From assembly GCF_002087235.1 (NCBI RefSeq), contig NZ_MUIO01000055.1:1-64000 (forward strand): a DNA stretch of 64,000 nt, read 5' to 3'. Origin of the DNA: Pseudomonas floridensis. Its GTDB lineage: Bacteria; Pseudomonadota; Gammaproteobacteria; Pseudomonadales; Pseudomonadaceae. A program made the position numbers and the translations under genes. This document shows positions 1-8,636 of this stretch, piece after piece. Numbering within the stretch: the stretch's first letter is position 1; each line of letters starts with the position of its first letter. The notes under the pieces were generated by a model. The model saw only the letters and a list, made by a program, of their open reading frames with translations, ran no database searches and was not told the DNA's origin.

Positions 1-263
1 GCCTTGCGGGGGTTATCGATTTTTCCCGGTGTACGTGAAAAAATGACCCCCGGCGGCCCGCGCCCCCCGGCGCCCATCTGCTGGCCCGCCTCGTTCTTGC
101 TGATATTGCCCTTGCCGGGCCCCCCGGCGCCTCGGGCCTGGGCGTTGGGGGCCCATGAGCCCACGAACGGGACCGCCCCCCCCACCGCCCCCGCCGCACC
201 GATAACAGACGTTGCCGCCACGAGGAAGCGACGCCGGCCAGTATTCACGCCGTCATTGCTCAT
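1..263 (-). CDS. petA: Rieske iron-sulfur subunit of cytochrome bc1, 5' fragment, sequence damaged
   Basis: This is the N-terminal part (87 codons) of the ubiquinol-cytochrome c reductase Rieske protein; the rest lies beyond the window. The start is the ATG at 263, behind a GGGGAGAAGG ribosome site. The first residues, MSNDGVNTGRRRFLVAATS, carry the twin-arginine (GRRRFLV) signal and membrane anchor typical of pseudomonad PetA. From about residue 30 the match decays: family positions expected to be V, I, E or W read as G, N, A or P, and runs of G appear (C on the plus strand). The last ~15 codons are barely alignable. The position directly downstream of rpsI agrees with the usual rplM-rpsI-petA order. 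I read the decay as poor base calls at a contig end, not as a real pseudogene. The Fe-S ligands would lie outside the window. Confidence 0.8.
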   Translation of the reverse strand, partial: MSNDGVNTGRRRFLVAATSVIGAAGAVGGAVPFVGSWAPNAQARGAGGPGKGNISKNEAGQQMGAGGRGPPGVIFSRTPGKIDNPRK

Positions 264-462
264 TGCTGCCTTCTCCCCATCTGCTGTCGACCTGTCGAAT
301 CAGACGTCCGCCAGATAACAATTTAGCCGGTATCAAGACGGTTAGCGGGCAAATAATGTCTTTCAGGACCACAACGTCACCCTCTGGCCGACAACTGTAA
401 AACCGTTGTAAACCGGGCATTACAGGCGAAAGACGCCCACTCATGAAAAAAGACGCACATAA

Positions 463-503
463 AAAAACGCCCAACTCGATAAACGAGGTGGGCGTTCTTT
501 TTG
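463..503 (-). terminator. Rho-independent terminator after rplM-rpsI
   Basis: Just past the rpsI stop, the minus strand reads ACGCCCACCTCG, a short TTTAT loop, CGAGTTGGGCGT, then a run of T. The 12-bp stem has one mismatch. The plus strand also ends in CTTTTTG, so it may work in both directions. It separates the ribosomal pair from petA. Confidence 0.85.
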
Positions 504-516
504 AACGAAGAACGAA

Positions 517-909
517 TTAACGCTTCGAGTACTGCGGACGCTTACGCGCTTTACGCAGACCGACTTTCTTACGTTCAACTTCACGAGCATCGCGAGTCAC
601 GAAGCCTGCTTTGCGCAGTGCGCCACGCAGGGTTTCGTCGTACTGCATCAGAGCGCGAGTGATACCGTGGCGGATTGCGCCAGCCTGACCACTTACACCG
701 CCACCGATAACGGTGACGTAGATGTCGAACTTTTCAACGGTCTCGGTCAGTTCCAGCGGCTGACGAACTACCATGCGGGCAGTTTCGCGACCGAAGAACG
801 AGTCCAGAGTGCGGTTGTTGATCGAGATGTTACCAGTACCCGGACGCAGGAAAACGCGTGCGGTTGCGGTCTTGCGACGGCCAGTGCCGTAATTTTGAGT
901 CGCCGACAT
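517..909 (-). CDS. rpsI: 30S ribosomal protein S9
   Basis: S9 of the small ribosomal subunit, 130 residues, the normal bacterial length. The N-terminal [18 protein letters not shown] segment and the basic C-terminal tail ending KRPQYSKR are diagnostic; the tail reaches into the ribosomal P site in known structures. It starts at the ATG at 909, 14 bases after the rplM stop, so the two genes form the standard rplM-rpsI operon. A strong terminator follows at 463-503. Nothing unusual is seen in the sequence. Confidence 0.98.
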   Translation of the reverse strand: MSATQNYGTGRRKTATARVFLRPGTGNISINNRTLDSFFGRETARMVVRQPLELTETVEKFDIYVTVIGGGVSGQAGAIRHGITRALMQYDETLRGALRKAGFVTRDAREVERKKVGLRKARKRPQYSKR

Positions 910-923
910 AATGAACTATTCCG

Positions 924-1352
924 TTAAAACTTCAGTTCTTGGGGCTGCTGAGCAGTATGAGGGTGTACAGCGCCCGCATAGACTTTCAGCTTACGATACA
1001 TGTCGCGACCCAACGGGTTCTTAGGCAGCATGCCTTTGACCGCGGTCTCGATCACGCGCTCAGGAGCTTTGTCGATCAGCTTTTCGAAGTTGATCGATTT
1101 GATCCCGCCCGGAAAACCGGAGTGTGAGTAGTAGATCTTGTCGGAAGCCTTGGCACCGGTAACGCGGATCTGCTCGGCATTGATCACGACGATGTAGTCG
1201 CCGGTATCAACGTGCGGAGTGTATTCCGGTTTGTGCTTGCCACGCAGACGGCTCGCGATTTCGGTGGCCAGACGACCCAGGGTCTGACCAGCAGCGTCGA
1301 CGACGAACCAGTCGCGCTTAACTGTTTCCGGTTTAGCAGTAAAAGTTTTCAT
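924..1352 (-). CDS. rplM: 50S ribosomal protein L13
   Basis: L13, an early-assembly protein of the large ribosomal subunit, 142 residues as in Escherichia coli. It begins [20 protein letters not shown], and the signature region [21 protein letters not shown] lies near residues 107-128. It is the first gene of the rplM-rpsI operon. The leader upstream (1353-1430) carries a possible promoter. L13 is often autoregulated in proteobacteria through its leader, but I cannot show that here from the sequence. Confidence 0.98.
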   Translation of the reverse strand: MKTFTAKPETVKRDWFVVDAAGQTLGRLATEIASRLRGKHKPEYTPHVDTGDYIVVINAEQIRVTGAKASDKIYYSHSGFPGGIKSINFEKLIDKAPERVIETAVKGMLPKNPLGRDMYRKLKVYAGAVHPHTAQQPQELKF

Positions 1353-1747
1353 TCTTTATAGCCTCAGGGGCCGCCCTGAAAATGAGACGGCGGATCTTAC
1401 TGAATAGTGCGTACTTTGACAAGTCAAAGGCAGCCGGAAACAGACGCTATCGGGGGCTCGGGTCAGCGCGTCCGTTATACGGCAAGATTCTTCGGCAGAC
1501 GGCGCATCACTTCCACTGCAAAGAGCTGGCGGATTATACAGGCTGAAAAAATAACCTCAACCGGATTTTTCATTCACGTTCTGTTTATTGCCCCGGACCG
1601 CTGCGATGGAGGATATTTGCCGCCCGGAAGCGCAGCCCCGAAAGGCCAGGACACCTCATAACGGTGACGACCTGACTGGACATGCCCGAGAAAAAATAAG
1701 ACGATCCAGCCGTTGATTGACCATTTACCCATATAAGAATAAAGATT
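1353..1747. other. Intergenic region between rplM and the GlxA-type regulator
   Basis: This 395-base stretch separates two divergent genes. Its left part should hold the rplM leader and promoter. Its right part becomes AT-richer (1680-1747) and should hold the regulator's promoter. Short reading frames here show no recognisable protein and no convincing ribosome sites, so I call no gene. Confidence 0.6.
1401..1427 (-). promoter_or_regulatory. Possible sigma-70 promoter of rplM-rpsI
   Basis: The minus strand reads TTGACT (1427-1422), a 15-base spacer, then TATTCA (1406-1401), about 50 bases ahead of the rplM start. The -35 is good but the spacing is short, so this is a weak call. Confidence 0.3.
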
Positions 1748-2743
1748 ATGCCAACCCAACACTCCGCCCTTCTGCGGCGCGTCAGCATTCTGGCCACCGA
1801 CAAGGTGTTTGCCTCGACCCTCATGCAGGCCAAGGATTTCTTCCACCTGGCCAGCCTCAGGTACAGTCGCCAGCTCGGCCATGGTCTGGTGCCTGCCTTC
1901 GAGATACGCCTGGTCAGCCCGGACGGACTGCCCGTGAGCAGCTTCAGCGACGTCACGCTGCCGGTCGATGGCGGACTGTGCCAGAGCGACATCATCGTGA
2001 TCCCCGCGTTCTGGGATGATTTCGACGCGCTCTGCCAGCGCTACCCGCAAGTCCTGCCATGGTTGCGCGAACAGCACGCCCAGGGCGCGGTGCTCTGTGG
2101 CGAAGCCACCGGCGTATTCTGGCTCGCCGAGGCAGGGTTGCTCGACGGCAAGGAAGCAACCACTTACTGGCGCTTCTTCAGTCAGTTCGCCGAGCGTTAC
2201 CCGAACGTGCTGCTCAATCAGGAAAAACACCTGACCGACGCCGACAATCTGTACTGCGCAGGCGGCACCACGTCTGCCTGCGACCTGTACATCTATCTGA
2301 TCGAGCGTTTCTGCGGTGCGAACGTCGCGCAGGCCGTGGCCCGCGACATTCTGTATGAAGTGCGGCGCACGTATGCGCCGGGACGGATCGGCTTCGGCGG
2401 CCAGAAACTGCATCAGGACGTAATCATTCTGCAGATCCAGCACTGGCTGGAAGAGCACTTCGCCGACAAATTCCGCTTTGAGGACGTGGCCCGCGAACAC
2501 GGCATGAGCATCCGCAATTTCATGCGGCGCTTCCAGACCGCGACCGGTGACAAGCCGCTGCATTACCTGCAAAGGTTGCGCATCGAAACCGCCAAGGGCC
2601 TGCTGTCCGGTTCGCGCAAAAGCATCAAGACCATTAGCTATGAAGTCGGCTACGACGACGCCAGCTTCTTCGCCCGCCTGTTCCGCCAGCACACCGAGCT
2701 GTCACCAAACCAGTATCGGCAGCAGTTTCAGCAGGCCGCCTGA
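1748..2743 (+). CDS. GlxA family transcriptional regulator (DJ-1/PfpI domain plus AraC helix-turn-helix)
   Basis: A 331-residue regulator. The N-terminal ~190 residues form a DJ-1/PfpI (class I glutamine amidotransferase-like) sensor domain; the nucleophile-elbow region reads AVLCGEATG, followed by LAEAGLLDGKEATTYW, a strong family mark. The C-terminal ~100 residues (from about 225) are an AraC/XylS DNA-binding domain with the usual tail, YEVGYDDASFFARLFRQ, then SPNQYR. Relatives regulate catabolism of quaternary amines and amino acids (GbdR, CdhR, ArgR), but this one has no adjacent catabolic genes, so its ligand and targets cannot be read here. It starts at the ATG at 1748 in an AT-rich context and ends just before a strong hairpin. 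It interrupts an otherwise conserved core order and may be lineage-specific. Confidence 0.9.
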   Translation: MPTQHSALLRRVSILATDKVFASTLMQAKDFFHLASLRYSRQLGHGLVPAFEIRLVSPDGLPVSSFSDVTLPVDGGLCQSDIIVIPAFWDDFDALCQRYPQVLPWLREQHAQGAVLCGEATGVFWLAEAGLLDGKEATTYWRFFSQFAERYPNVLLNQEKHLTDADNLYCAGGTTSACDLYIYLIERFCGANVAQAVARDILYEVRRTYAPGRIGFGGQKLHQDVIILQIQHWLEEHFADKFRFEDVAREHGMSIRNFMRRFQTATGDKPLHYLQRLRIETAKGLLSGSRKSIKTISYEVGYDDASFFARLFRQHTELSPNQYRQQFQQAA

Positions 2744-2770
2744 ACGGACCAGCCTGGACGTGAAAACGAG

Positions 2771-2795
2771 AAAGGCCTGCAATGCAGGCCTTTTC
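2771..2795 (+). terminator. Rho-independent terminator after the GlxA-type regulator
   Basis: A perfect 10-bp stem, AAAGGCCTGC / GCAGGCCTTT with a 3-base loop, ends in TTTTC. It sits between convergent genes (regulator and zapE), so it may serve both. Confidence 0.8.
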
Positions 2796-2818
2796 GTTCT
2801 GGTTCGCTCATCACGCCA

Positions 2819-3913
2819 TCAAGGCTTGTGCGCCCGCGACAGAAATTCGTGGGACTGCATTTCCAGAAGACGGCTCAGGGTGCGCTGGAACTCGAACATC
2901 AGTCGGCCACCGGTGTACAGATCCTTCAGCTCGACTTCCGCCGAAATGATCAGCTTGACGTTACGGTCGTAGAACTCGTCAACCATGTTGATGAAGCGAC
3001 GGGCGATATCGTCGGTAGAAACGTCCATCTGCTCGACACCGCTGAGCAACACGGCATGGAAGATTTTGCCCAGCTCGATGTAATCGTTCTGGCTGCGCGG
3101 ACCGTCGCACAGCTCGCGGAAATCGAACCAGGCCACGTCGTCGCAGGTGCGCAAGGCACGAATCTCACGATTCTCGATGGTCAGCACGTCGTTTTCGACA
3201 GTCTCCGCACAATCTGGCGTCAGCGCTTTGAAGCTTTTGCGCATGCTGTCCTGCGCCGCTTCATTGAGCGGGAAGTGGAACAGCTCGGCCTGCTCGAGGT
3301 GACGCAGACGGTAATCCACGCCGCTGTCGACGTTGACGATATCGGTGTTCTGTTTGATCAGCGCAATGGCCGGCAGGAAGCGGGCGCGCTGCAAACCGTC
3401 CTTGTACAGACCGTCCGGGACGATGTTGGAGGTGGCGACCAGCGTCACGCCGTTCTTGAACAGCTCCTCCATCAACGTGCCGAGAATCATCGCGTCCGTG
3501 ATGTCGGAAACGAAGAATTCGTCGAAACAAATCACCCGCGCCTCATCGGAGAACCGCTTGGCGATGATGGTCAGCGGGTTCTTCTCGCCCTTGAGCGTCT
3601 TCATCTCCTCATGCACGCGCTTCATGAAGCGGTGAAAGTGGGTACGCACCTTTTCCTTGAACGGCAGGGCATCGAAGAACGTATCGACCAGATAGGTCTT
3701 GCCACGCCCTACTCCGCCCCAGAAATACAAGCCTTTGACCAGCGCGGGCTCCTTTTTGCCAAACAGCTTGCCGAACAGGCCGGGCTTGCTGTCATGGGAG
3801 GCGACCAGATCGTCGTACAGACGCTGCAAATGCCGCACGGCATTTTCCTGCGCGGCATCGTGGAAGAAGTCCGGGCGTTTCAGATCAGCTTGATATCGTT
3901 CTAAGGGCGTCAT
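2819..3913 (-). CDS. zapE: Cell division protein ZapE (AFG1-like ATPase)
   Basis: ZapE is a cytoplasmic AAA-like P-loop ATPase that associates with the Z-ring and is needed for division under some stress conditions in E. coli. The protein is 364 residues. Walker A is GGVGRGKT (about residues 67-74); the Walker B region reads VICFDEFFVSD; LVATSNIVPDGLYKDGLQR is a family hallmark. I chose the ATG at 3913 (MTPLERYQ), which matches the usual N-terminus. A TTG four codons upstream (3925) is also open, and neither has a clear ribosome site. It lies downstream of trpS on the same strand, with the trpS terminator between them. Confidence 0.95.
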   Translation of the reverse strand: MTPLERYQADLKRPDFFHDAAQENAVRHLQRLYDDLVASHDSKPGLFGKLFGKKEPALVKGLYFWGGVGRGKTYLVDTFFDALPFKEKVRTHFHRFMKRVHEEMKTLKGEKNPLTIIAKRFSDEARVICFDEFFVSDITDAMILGTLMEELFKNGVTLVATSNIVPDGLYKDGLQRARFLPAIALIKQNTDIVNVDSGVDYRLRHLEQAELFHFPLNEAAQDSMRKSFKALTPDCAETVENDVLTIENREIRALRTCDDVAWFDFRELCDGPRSQNDYIELGKIFHAVLLSGVEQMDVSTDDIARRFINMVDEFYDRNVKLIISAEVELKDLYTGGRLMFEFQRTLSRLLEMQSHEFLSRAHKP

Positions 3914-3931
3914 ATTCGTTAGCAAGGCAAC

Positions 3932-3961
3932 AAAAACGGGTCGTCACTGTAGCGACGACCC
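3932..3961 (-). terminator. Rho-independent terminator after trpS
   Basis: The minus strand reads GGGTCGTC, an 8-base loop, GACGACCC, then GTTTTTG. This 8-bp perfect stem with a T tract lies between the trpS stop and the zapE start. Confidence 0.8.
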
Positions 3962-3974
3962 TGAGGAATGGCAA

Positions 3975-5324
3975 TCAGTCCTGCTGGGGAGCGAGTGCCA
4001 ACTTGAGGGTCTGGATGGCGCTATCGCGCGTCTGGGCATCGTTGAACACCGGACTGTCCGCCACGCAGGCATCGTCCAGCCACAGCGTGAAGCGATCAGC
4101 CTCGGTGCGCAGATCAAGCTCGCCGCCCTGCTGAAGTTGCTTGCTGACCGCGCCTGCCGCCTTGCCGTCGGCAAAGGTACGCGACAACAGCAACTGCTCG
4201 CCGTCGGCCGCCAGCAGACGGAAACGGAAGCTGCCGTCATCTTCGCGGAAGCTGACGAAACGAGCGCCCTTGGCAGCTTTCTTCTTGCCGGTATCCGCGC
4301 CCTGCACCACGGTGCGGAACGAACGCAGGCCGACTGCTTCACGCAGCTCGCCGAGGAATGGCGTAGCGACGTGACGGGCCTTCTCGGCACCGCTCAACAG
4401 AATGTCTTCCAGGTCGGCCGGACGCTCGATCAGGCTCAGATACCTTTCACGCTTTTCGGCCAGTTCGGCGTCCAGCAGAGTAAACAGACGATTCTTCGCC
4501 TCGCCCCAGCCCAGACCGTCCAGCAATTCGCTGCGGAATGCAGCACATTGCTCAGGCGTCGAGAACGCCTGATACAGGGTGAACAGATGGGCGTTGTCCG
4601 GATCCTTCGCTTCGCCCGGCGCACGTGAGTCGGTGACGATGCGCGAGATCGCGTCTTTCATCTCCTTGGCGCTGCTGAACAAGGGAATGGTGTTGTCGTA
4701 GCTCTTGGACATCTTGCGACCATCCAGGCCCGGCAGCGTTGCGACGCTTTCCTCGATCAGCGCTTCGGGCATTACGAAGAATTCCTTGCCCTTGCCGAAC
4801 AGGTGATTGAAACGCTGGCCGATGTCACGGGCCATTTCGACGTGCTGAATCTGATCGCGACCCACCGGGACCTGATGCGCATTGAACATCAGGATATCCG
4901 CCGCCATCAGCACCGGGTAACTGTACAGGCCCATGGTGATGCCAGAGTCCGGGTCTTCACCACCCTCAACGTTCTTGTCCACCGAGGCTTTGTAGGCGTG
5001 CGCGCGGTTGAGCAGGCCCTTGGCTGCCACACAGGTCAGCAGCCAGGTCAGCTCGGGGATTTCCGGAATGTCGGACTGGCGATAGAAGGTCACACGGTCA
5101 ACGTCCAGACCGGCGGCAAGCCAGGTCGCTGCGATTTCCAGGCGCGAGCGCTGAATGCGCAGCGGGTCATCGCATTTGATCAGCGCGTGGTAATCGGCCA
5201 GAAAGTAGAACGAGTCGACGTCACTCTGGCGACTGGCAACGATGGCAGGACGAATCGCGCCCGCGTAGTTGCCCAGGTGAGGAGTGCCGGTGGTCGTGAT
5301 ACCGGTCAGGATACGAGTGGTCAT
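3975..5324 (-). CDS. trpS: Tryptophanyl-tRNA synthetase with C-terminal extension
   Basis: Charges tRNA-Trp with tryptophan. The class I signature motifs are present: HLGN (residues 16-19, the HIGH motif) and KMSKS (204-208). The catalytic core ends near residue 337, the length of E. coli TrpS (334), but this protein runs to 449. The extra ~110 residues include RFVSFREDDGSFRFRLLAADG (355-375), which looks like a small antiparallel beta unit of the DUF1508/YegP type, probably followed by a second degenerate half. Long TrpS forms are usual in Pseudomonas as far as I recall, so this is not a fusion artefact. I start at the ATG at 5324 (MTTRILTG), not at the longer frame at 5351, because it matches the family start. 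The hydrolase gene ends 27 bases upstream, suggesting co-transcription. Confidence 0.96.
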   Translation of the reverse strand: MTTRILTGITTTGTPHLGNYAGAIRPAIVASRQSDVDSFYFLADYHALIKCDDPLRIQRSRLEIAATWLAAGLDVDRVTFYRQSDIPEIPELTWLLTCVAAKGLLNRAHAYKASVDKNVEGGEDPDSGITMGLYSYPVLMAADILMFNAHQVPVGRDQIQHVEMARDIGQRFNHLFGKGKEFFVMPEALIEESVATLPGLDGRKMSKSYDNTIPLFSSAKEMKDAISRIVTDSRAPGEAKDPDNAHLFTLYQAFSTPEQCAAFRSELLDGLGWGEAKNRLFTLLDAELAEKRERYLSLIERPADLEDILLSGAEKARHVATPFLGELREAVGLRSFRTVVQGADTGKKKAAKGARFVSFREDDGSFRFRLLAADGEQLLLSRTFADGKAAGAVSKQLQQGGELDLRTEADRFTLWLDDACVADSPVFNDAQTRDSAIQTLKLALAPQQD

Positions 5325-5351
5325 GGCAGGTCGCTTATCTATGGGCTGCAA

Positions 5352-5981
5352 TCAATTGGAGAGACGCGGCAGGATCAATTCTTTGAGATCGGTCAGCTTG
5401 CCGTGAAAAAAGTGTCCGCATTCTGCCACTTTCAGCAGCTCATGGGGACGTTGCAGCGCGGCAGACCAGGCATAGACCGTTTGCGGATCGATGACTTCGT
5501 CGGTTTCAGGCTGGATTACCGTCAACGGGCAGTTCTGCGGCAACACACTCTGGTCGCTCAGACGCGAAGCAGCTGCGGCCACCAGAAACAGGTGCTTTAG
5601 TTTTTCGCCCTGAGCCTCGAGCCGACCACCCAGATTCGCCGCGACATAGCCGCCGAACGAGAAGCCGAACAGCGTCATGGGCAAATCGGGGTGTTTTTCA
5701 CGCAGCCACCTGGCGGCAGCCTGTGCATCGTCGATCTCGCCAGGCCCGGCCACCGACGTACCGGCACTGGCACCGACGCCGCGGTAATTGAAACGCAGAG
5801 TGATCAAACCCTCGTCCCGTGCGGTACGCTGCAACGTGGAGACGACTTTATTGAGCATCGTTCCACCCTGGATCGGGTTAGGATGGCAGATCAGTGCAAT
5901 GCCTCTGGCATCCGGGACGTCCTGATACAGTGCTTCGAGCTGGCCCTCTGGGCCATCGATGAATGTAGGGGTTTCGCGCAT
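5352..5981 (-). CDS. Alpha/beta hydrolase of the small dienelactone-hydrolase-like family
   Basis: A cytoplasmic serine hydrolase of 209 residues with unknown natural substrate. The oxyanion region reads ICHPNPIQGGTM (family HPHP-type motif), the nucleophile elbow is GFSFGG (Ser near residue 100), and an Asp in QPETDEVIDP and a His in VAECGHFFHG complete the likely triad. The strand order fits the YpfH/OsmC-associated hydrolase group, but I would not assign a pathway. The start is uncertain: ATG at 5981 gives the usual MRETPTF opening, while a TTG two codons upstream (5987) has the better ribosome-site spacing from ACGGAG. It precedes trpS by 27 bases on the same strand. Confidence 0.88.
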   Translation of the reverse strand: MRETPTFIDGPEGQLEALYQDVPDARGIALICHPNPIQGGTMLNKVVSTLQRTARDEGLITLRFNYRGVGASAGTSVAGPGEIDDAQAAARWLREKHPDLPMTLFGFSFGGYVAANLGGRLEAQGEKLKHLFLVAAAASRLSDQSVLPQNCPLTVIQPETDEVIDPQTVYAWSAALQRPHELLKVAECGHFFHGKLTDLKELILPRLSN

Positions 5982-6126
5982 GAGCAAAAAAGAACTCCGT
6001 GACCTTGAAATGGGTCGACTCGTCTAGCTGAATGTCTGCGGCTTGCATATCAACGACACGTCGCGGGTATACAGCGCAGGTTCGAGCCGTTAACGTAAAG
6101 CAAAGCCGTTTATAGAGGAAGGACTC

Positions 6127-6561
6127 GTGGAACACTCGCTCTTAGTTTGGTTGTTGCCGACTCTCGCCCTGGTTGCCGGTGTCGTCATTGGTTTCCTGGT
6201 CGCACGTCTGCTGCCCAACACCGTTCCGAACAGCACCCAGCGCCAGCTGGATGACATTCAGGAGCGCTTCGATACCTATCAGAACGAGGTGGTCACTCAC
6301 TTCAACAGTACGGCTAACCTGGTACAAAAGCTTTCGCAAAGCTACCACGATGTGCAGGAACATCTCGCCGAGGGTGCCAACCGTCTGGCCCTTGACGAAC
6401 TGACCCGTCAACGTCTGCTGGCCGCTCTGCACCCGGAGGCCAATCAGGCACCTCGCGACCGCCTGACACCGCCACGCGACACCGAAGCCCCTAAGGATTA
6501 CGCCCCCAAATCGCCCAACACACCGGGCATGCTGGATGAGCATTACGGCTTGAAGAAGTAA
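6127..6561 (+). CDS. zapG: ZapG / YhcB family inner-membrane protein (DUF1043)
   Basis: A 144-residue bitopic membrane protein. One transmembrane helix near residues 7-27 (LVWLLPTLALVAGVVIGFLVA) is followed by a coiled-coil region (about 37-72) and a proline-rich, low-complexity cytoplasmic tail ending MLDEHYGLKK. E. coli YhcB/ZapG links division, shape and envelope growth. The start is GTG at 6127, preceded by AGAGGAAGGA at good spacing. It is transcribed away from the hydrolase gene and closed by a strong terminator at 6581, so it is probably monocistronic. Confidence 0.9.
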   Translation: MEHSLLVWLLPTLALVAGVVIGFLVARLLPNTVPNSTQRQLDDIQERFDTYQNEVVTHFNSTANLVQKLSQSYHDVQEHLAEGANRLALDELTRQRLLAALHPEANQAPRDRLTPPRDTEAPKDYAPKSPNTPGMLDEHYGLKK

Positions 6562-6580
6562 TAATCGTACCGCGACACCC

Positions 6581-6614
6581 AAAGCCCGCCACCGATCAAA
6601 TGGCGGGCTTTTTT
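6581..6614 (+). terminator. Rho-independent terminator after zapG
   Basis: AAAGCCCGCCA, loop CCGATCAAA, TGGCGGGCTTTTTT: a perfect 11-bp stem followed by a T run, 20 bases past the zapG stop. Confidence 0.92.
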
Positions 6615-6681
6615 CGGTCATGAAAAAGCATCGGAGGGAGCGCTCACAGGCTTTAAGCTTCCTCCTTCAAGTATCAAAAGC

Positions 6682-6708
6682 AAAAACCCGCCTGAATCGG
6701 CGGGTTTT
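6682..6708 (-). terminator. Rho-independent terminator after cysNC
   Basis: The minus strand reads AAAACCCGCC, loop GATTCA, GGCGGGTTTTTG, 18 bases past the cysNC stop. It faces the zapG terminator, insulating the convergent genes. Confidence 0.88.
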
Positions 6709-6725
6709 CTGCAGCAGGCTTAGAC

Positions 6726-8624
6726 CTAGATCGCGCCGCGACTACGCAGCACGTCCAGCACCTGTTTGACGCCTTCGTCCACGGTCAGTGTCTGGGTGTC
6801 GATCACCAGATCGGCATCCAGCGGCACGTCGTACGGGAAGGACTCGCCCGGAATGTTGTCGCCATCGGCCGCGTACAGGCCTTGAGGATCGCGCGCACGG
6901 CATACTGCAGGCGATGCCTGGACGTACACGGTGATCAGACGGTCCTTGCCGATCAGCGCCTTGACGCGCTCGCGACCTTCGGCGTCCGGCGCAACGAAGG
7001 CGGCCAGGGTCAGCAGGCCCGCTTCGTTGAACTGGCGCGCCACGTGAGCGGCACGGCTCCAGTTCTCGGTGCGTCCGGCACGGTTCTGCGGCAGGCCTTT
7101 GTTCAGGTCGTGACGCAGGTTCTGACCGTCCAGCACATACACGGCACGGCCCATGTCGAACAGCTTGCGCTCCAGCGCATAAGCCAGCGTGCTTTTGCCT
7201 GCGCCGGAAAGGCCGCTGAACAGCACGGTCGCCGGTTGCTGACCGAAGCGCTGGGCGCGCTCTTGCGTGGTCACATGAGCCGACTCGCCATGGTGAGTCG
7301 AACCCCCGGCATTGACCGGCCTGGCGATGATCATGCCCGCCGCCACGGTGCCGTTGGTCAAACGGTCGATGACAATGAACGCGCCAGTGGTGCGGTTACT
7401 GTCGTAGCCATCCAGCGCGATCGGCGCATCGAGGCTGATCTTGACGCGACCGATCTCGTTCAACTGCAGCGAACTGGCAGGCCCTTCCTGCAGCGTGTTC
7501 ACATCCACGCGGTGGGTAATGCTGGCAATCGAGCCCGGCACGTAGCTGGTAGCGCGCTTGATGTCGTATTTCTTGCCCGGCAGCATCGGTTCTTCGGCCA
7601 TCCAGACCAGCATGGCATCGAACGCGTCGCTGACTTGCGGGACATTGTCGGCATGCACCAACAGGTCGCCACGGGAGATGTCAATCTCGTCTTCCATCGT
7701 CAGCGTCACGGCCTGACCAGGACCCGCCTGCTCCAGCTCGCCTTCGAAGGTGACGATGGACTTCACGCGGCTGCTCTTGCCCGACGGCAGCACGACGATT
7801 TCATCACCCTTGTGCACGATGCCGCTGGCCAGCGTGCCGGCGAACCCACGGAAATTGAGGTTCGGGCGATTGACGTACTGCACCGGGAATCGCAAGTCGG
7901 TGTAGTTGCGGTCACTGGCGATCTCGACAGTTTCTAGGATTTCCATCAACGACTGGCCGGTGTACCACGGCGAACGCTCGCTGCGGTTGACCACGTTGTC
8001 GCCCTTGAGCGCCGACATCGGCACGAACGCCATGGTGGTCGGCTTAAAGGCAATGCCTTCGGCGAACTTCAGGTAGTCGGCCTTGATCGACTCGAACACG
8101 CTCTCATCGAAACCGTTGAGGTCCATCTTGTTGATCGCGACCACGATGTGCTTGATGCCCAGCAGCGACGCGATGTAGCTGTGACGACGGGTCTGGGTCT
8201 GCACGCCGTAACGGGCGTCGACCAGAATGATCGCCAGATCGCAGGTCGATGCACCGGTGGCCATGTTGCGGGTGTACTGCTCGTGGCCCGGTGTATCGGC
8301 AATGATGAACTTGCGCTTGGCCGTCGAGAAATAGCGGTAGGCGACATCGATGGTGATGCCCTGTTCGCGCTCAGCCTGCAAGCCGTCCACCAGCAACGCC
8401 AGATCGACGTCGTCGCCTGTAGTGCCGGACTTCTTGGAATCGCGCGTGATGGCTTCCAGGTGATCTTCATAGATCATCTTGGAATCGTGCAGCAGGCGGC
8501 CGATCAGCGTGCTCTTGCCGTCGTCGACGTTGCCACAGGTAAGAAAGCGCAGCATTTCCTTGCGTTCGTGCTGGCCCAGATAAGCGAGGATGTCCTCGCT
8601 GATCAAATCGGATTGATGCGACAT
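6726..8624 (-). CDS. cysNC: Bifunctional sulfate adenylyltransferase subunit 1 / adenylylsulfate kinase (CysN-CysC fusion)
   Basis: A 632-residue fusion acting in assimilatory sulfate activation. The N-terminal part (about 1-440) is an EF-Tu-like GTPase, CysN, with Walker [10 protein letters not shown], the DTPGHEQY motif and NKMDL; its GTP hydrolysis drives APS formation by CysD. The C-terminal ~190 residues are APS kinase (CysC), with a second P-loop GLSGAGKST, which phosphorylates APS to PAPS. E. coli keeps these as separate proteins. The gene lies 12 bases after cysD, so the two form one operon. It is closed by a terminator. In pseudomonads the operon is usually under CysB and sulfur control, but I did not identify a site. 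Confidence 0.97.
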   Translation of the reverse strand: MSHQSDLISEDILAYLGQHERKEMLRFLTCGNVDDGKSTLIGRLLHDSKMIYEDHLEAITRDSKKSGTTGDDVDLALLVDGLQAEREQGITIDVAYRYFSTAKRKFIIADTPGHEQYTRNMATGASTCDLAIILVDARYGVQTQTRRHSYIASLLGIKHIVVAINKMDLNGFDESVFESIKADYLKFAEGIAFKPTTMAFVPMSALKGDNVVNRSERSPWYTGQSLMEILETVEIASDRNYTDLRFPVQYVNRPNLNFRGFAGTLASGIVHKGDEIVVLPSGKSSRVKSIVTFEGELEQAGPGQAVTLTMEDEIDISRGDLLVHADNVPQVSDAFDAMLVWMAEEPMLPGKKYDIKRATSYVPGSIASITHRVDVNTLQEGPASSLQLNEIGRVKISLDAPIALDGYDSNRTTGAFIVIDRLTNGTVAAGMIIARPVNAGGSTHHGESAHVTTQERAQRFGQQPATVLFSGLSGAGKSTLAYALERKLFDMGRAVYVLDGQNLRHDLNKGLPQNRAGRTENWSRAAHVARQFNEAGLLTLAAFVAPDAEGRERVKALIGKDRLITVYVQASPAVCRARDPQGLYAADGDNIPGESFPYDVPLDADLVIDTQTLTVDEGVKQVLDVLRSRGAI

Positions 8625-8636
8625 GTGACACCCCCC

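Noticed and set aside
1..263. petA as a true pseudogene
   Set aside because: The gene is essential for the bc1 complex, its 5' end is intact, and the errors are G-biased and grow toward the window edge, which fits poor base calls better than decay.
1574..2692. A 372-codon open frame on the minus strand
   Set aside because: Antisense to the GlxA-type regulator, which has both of its domains intact.
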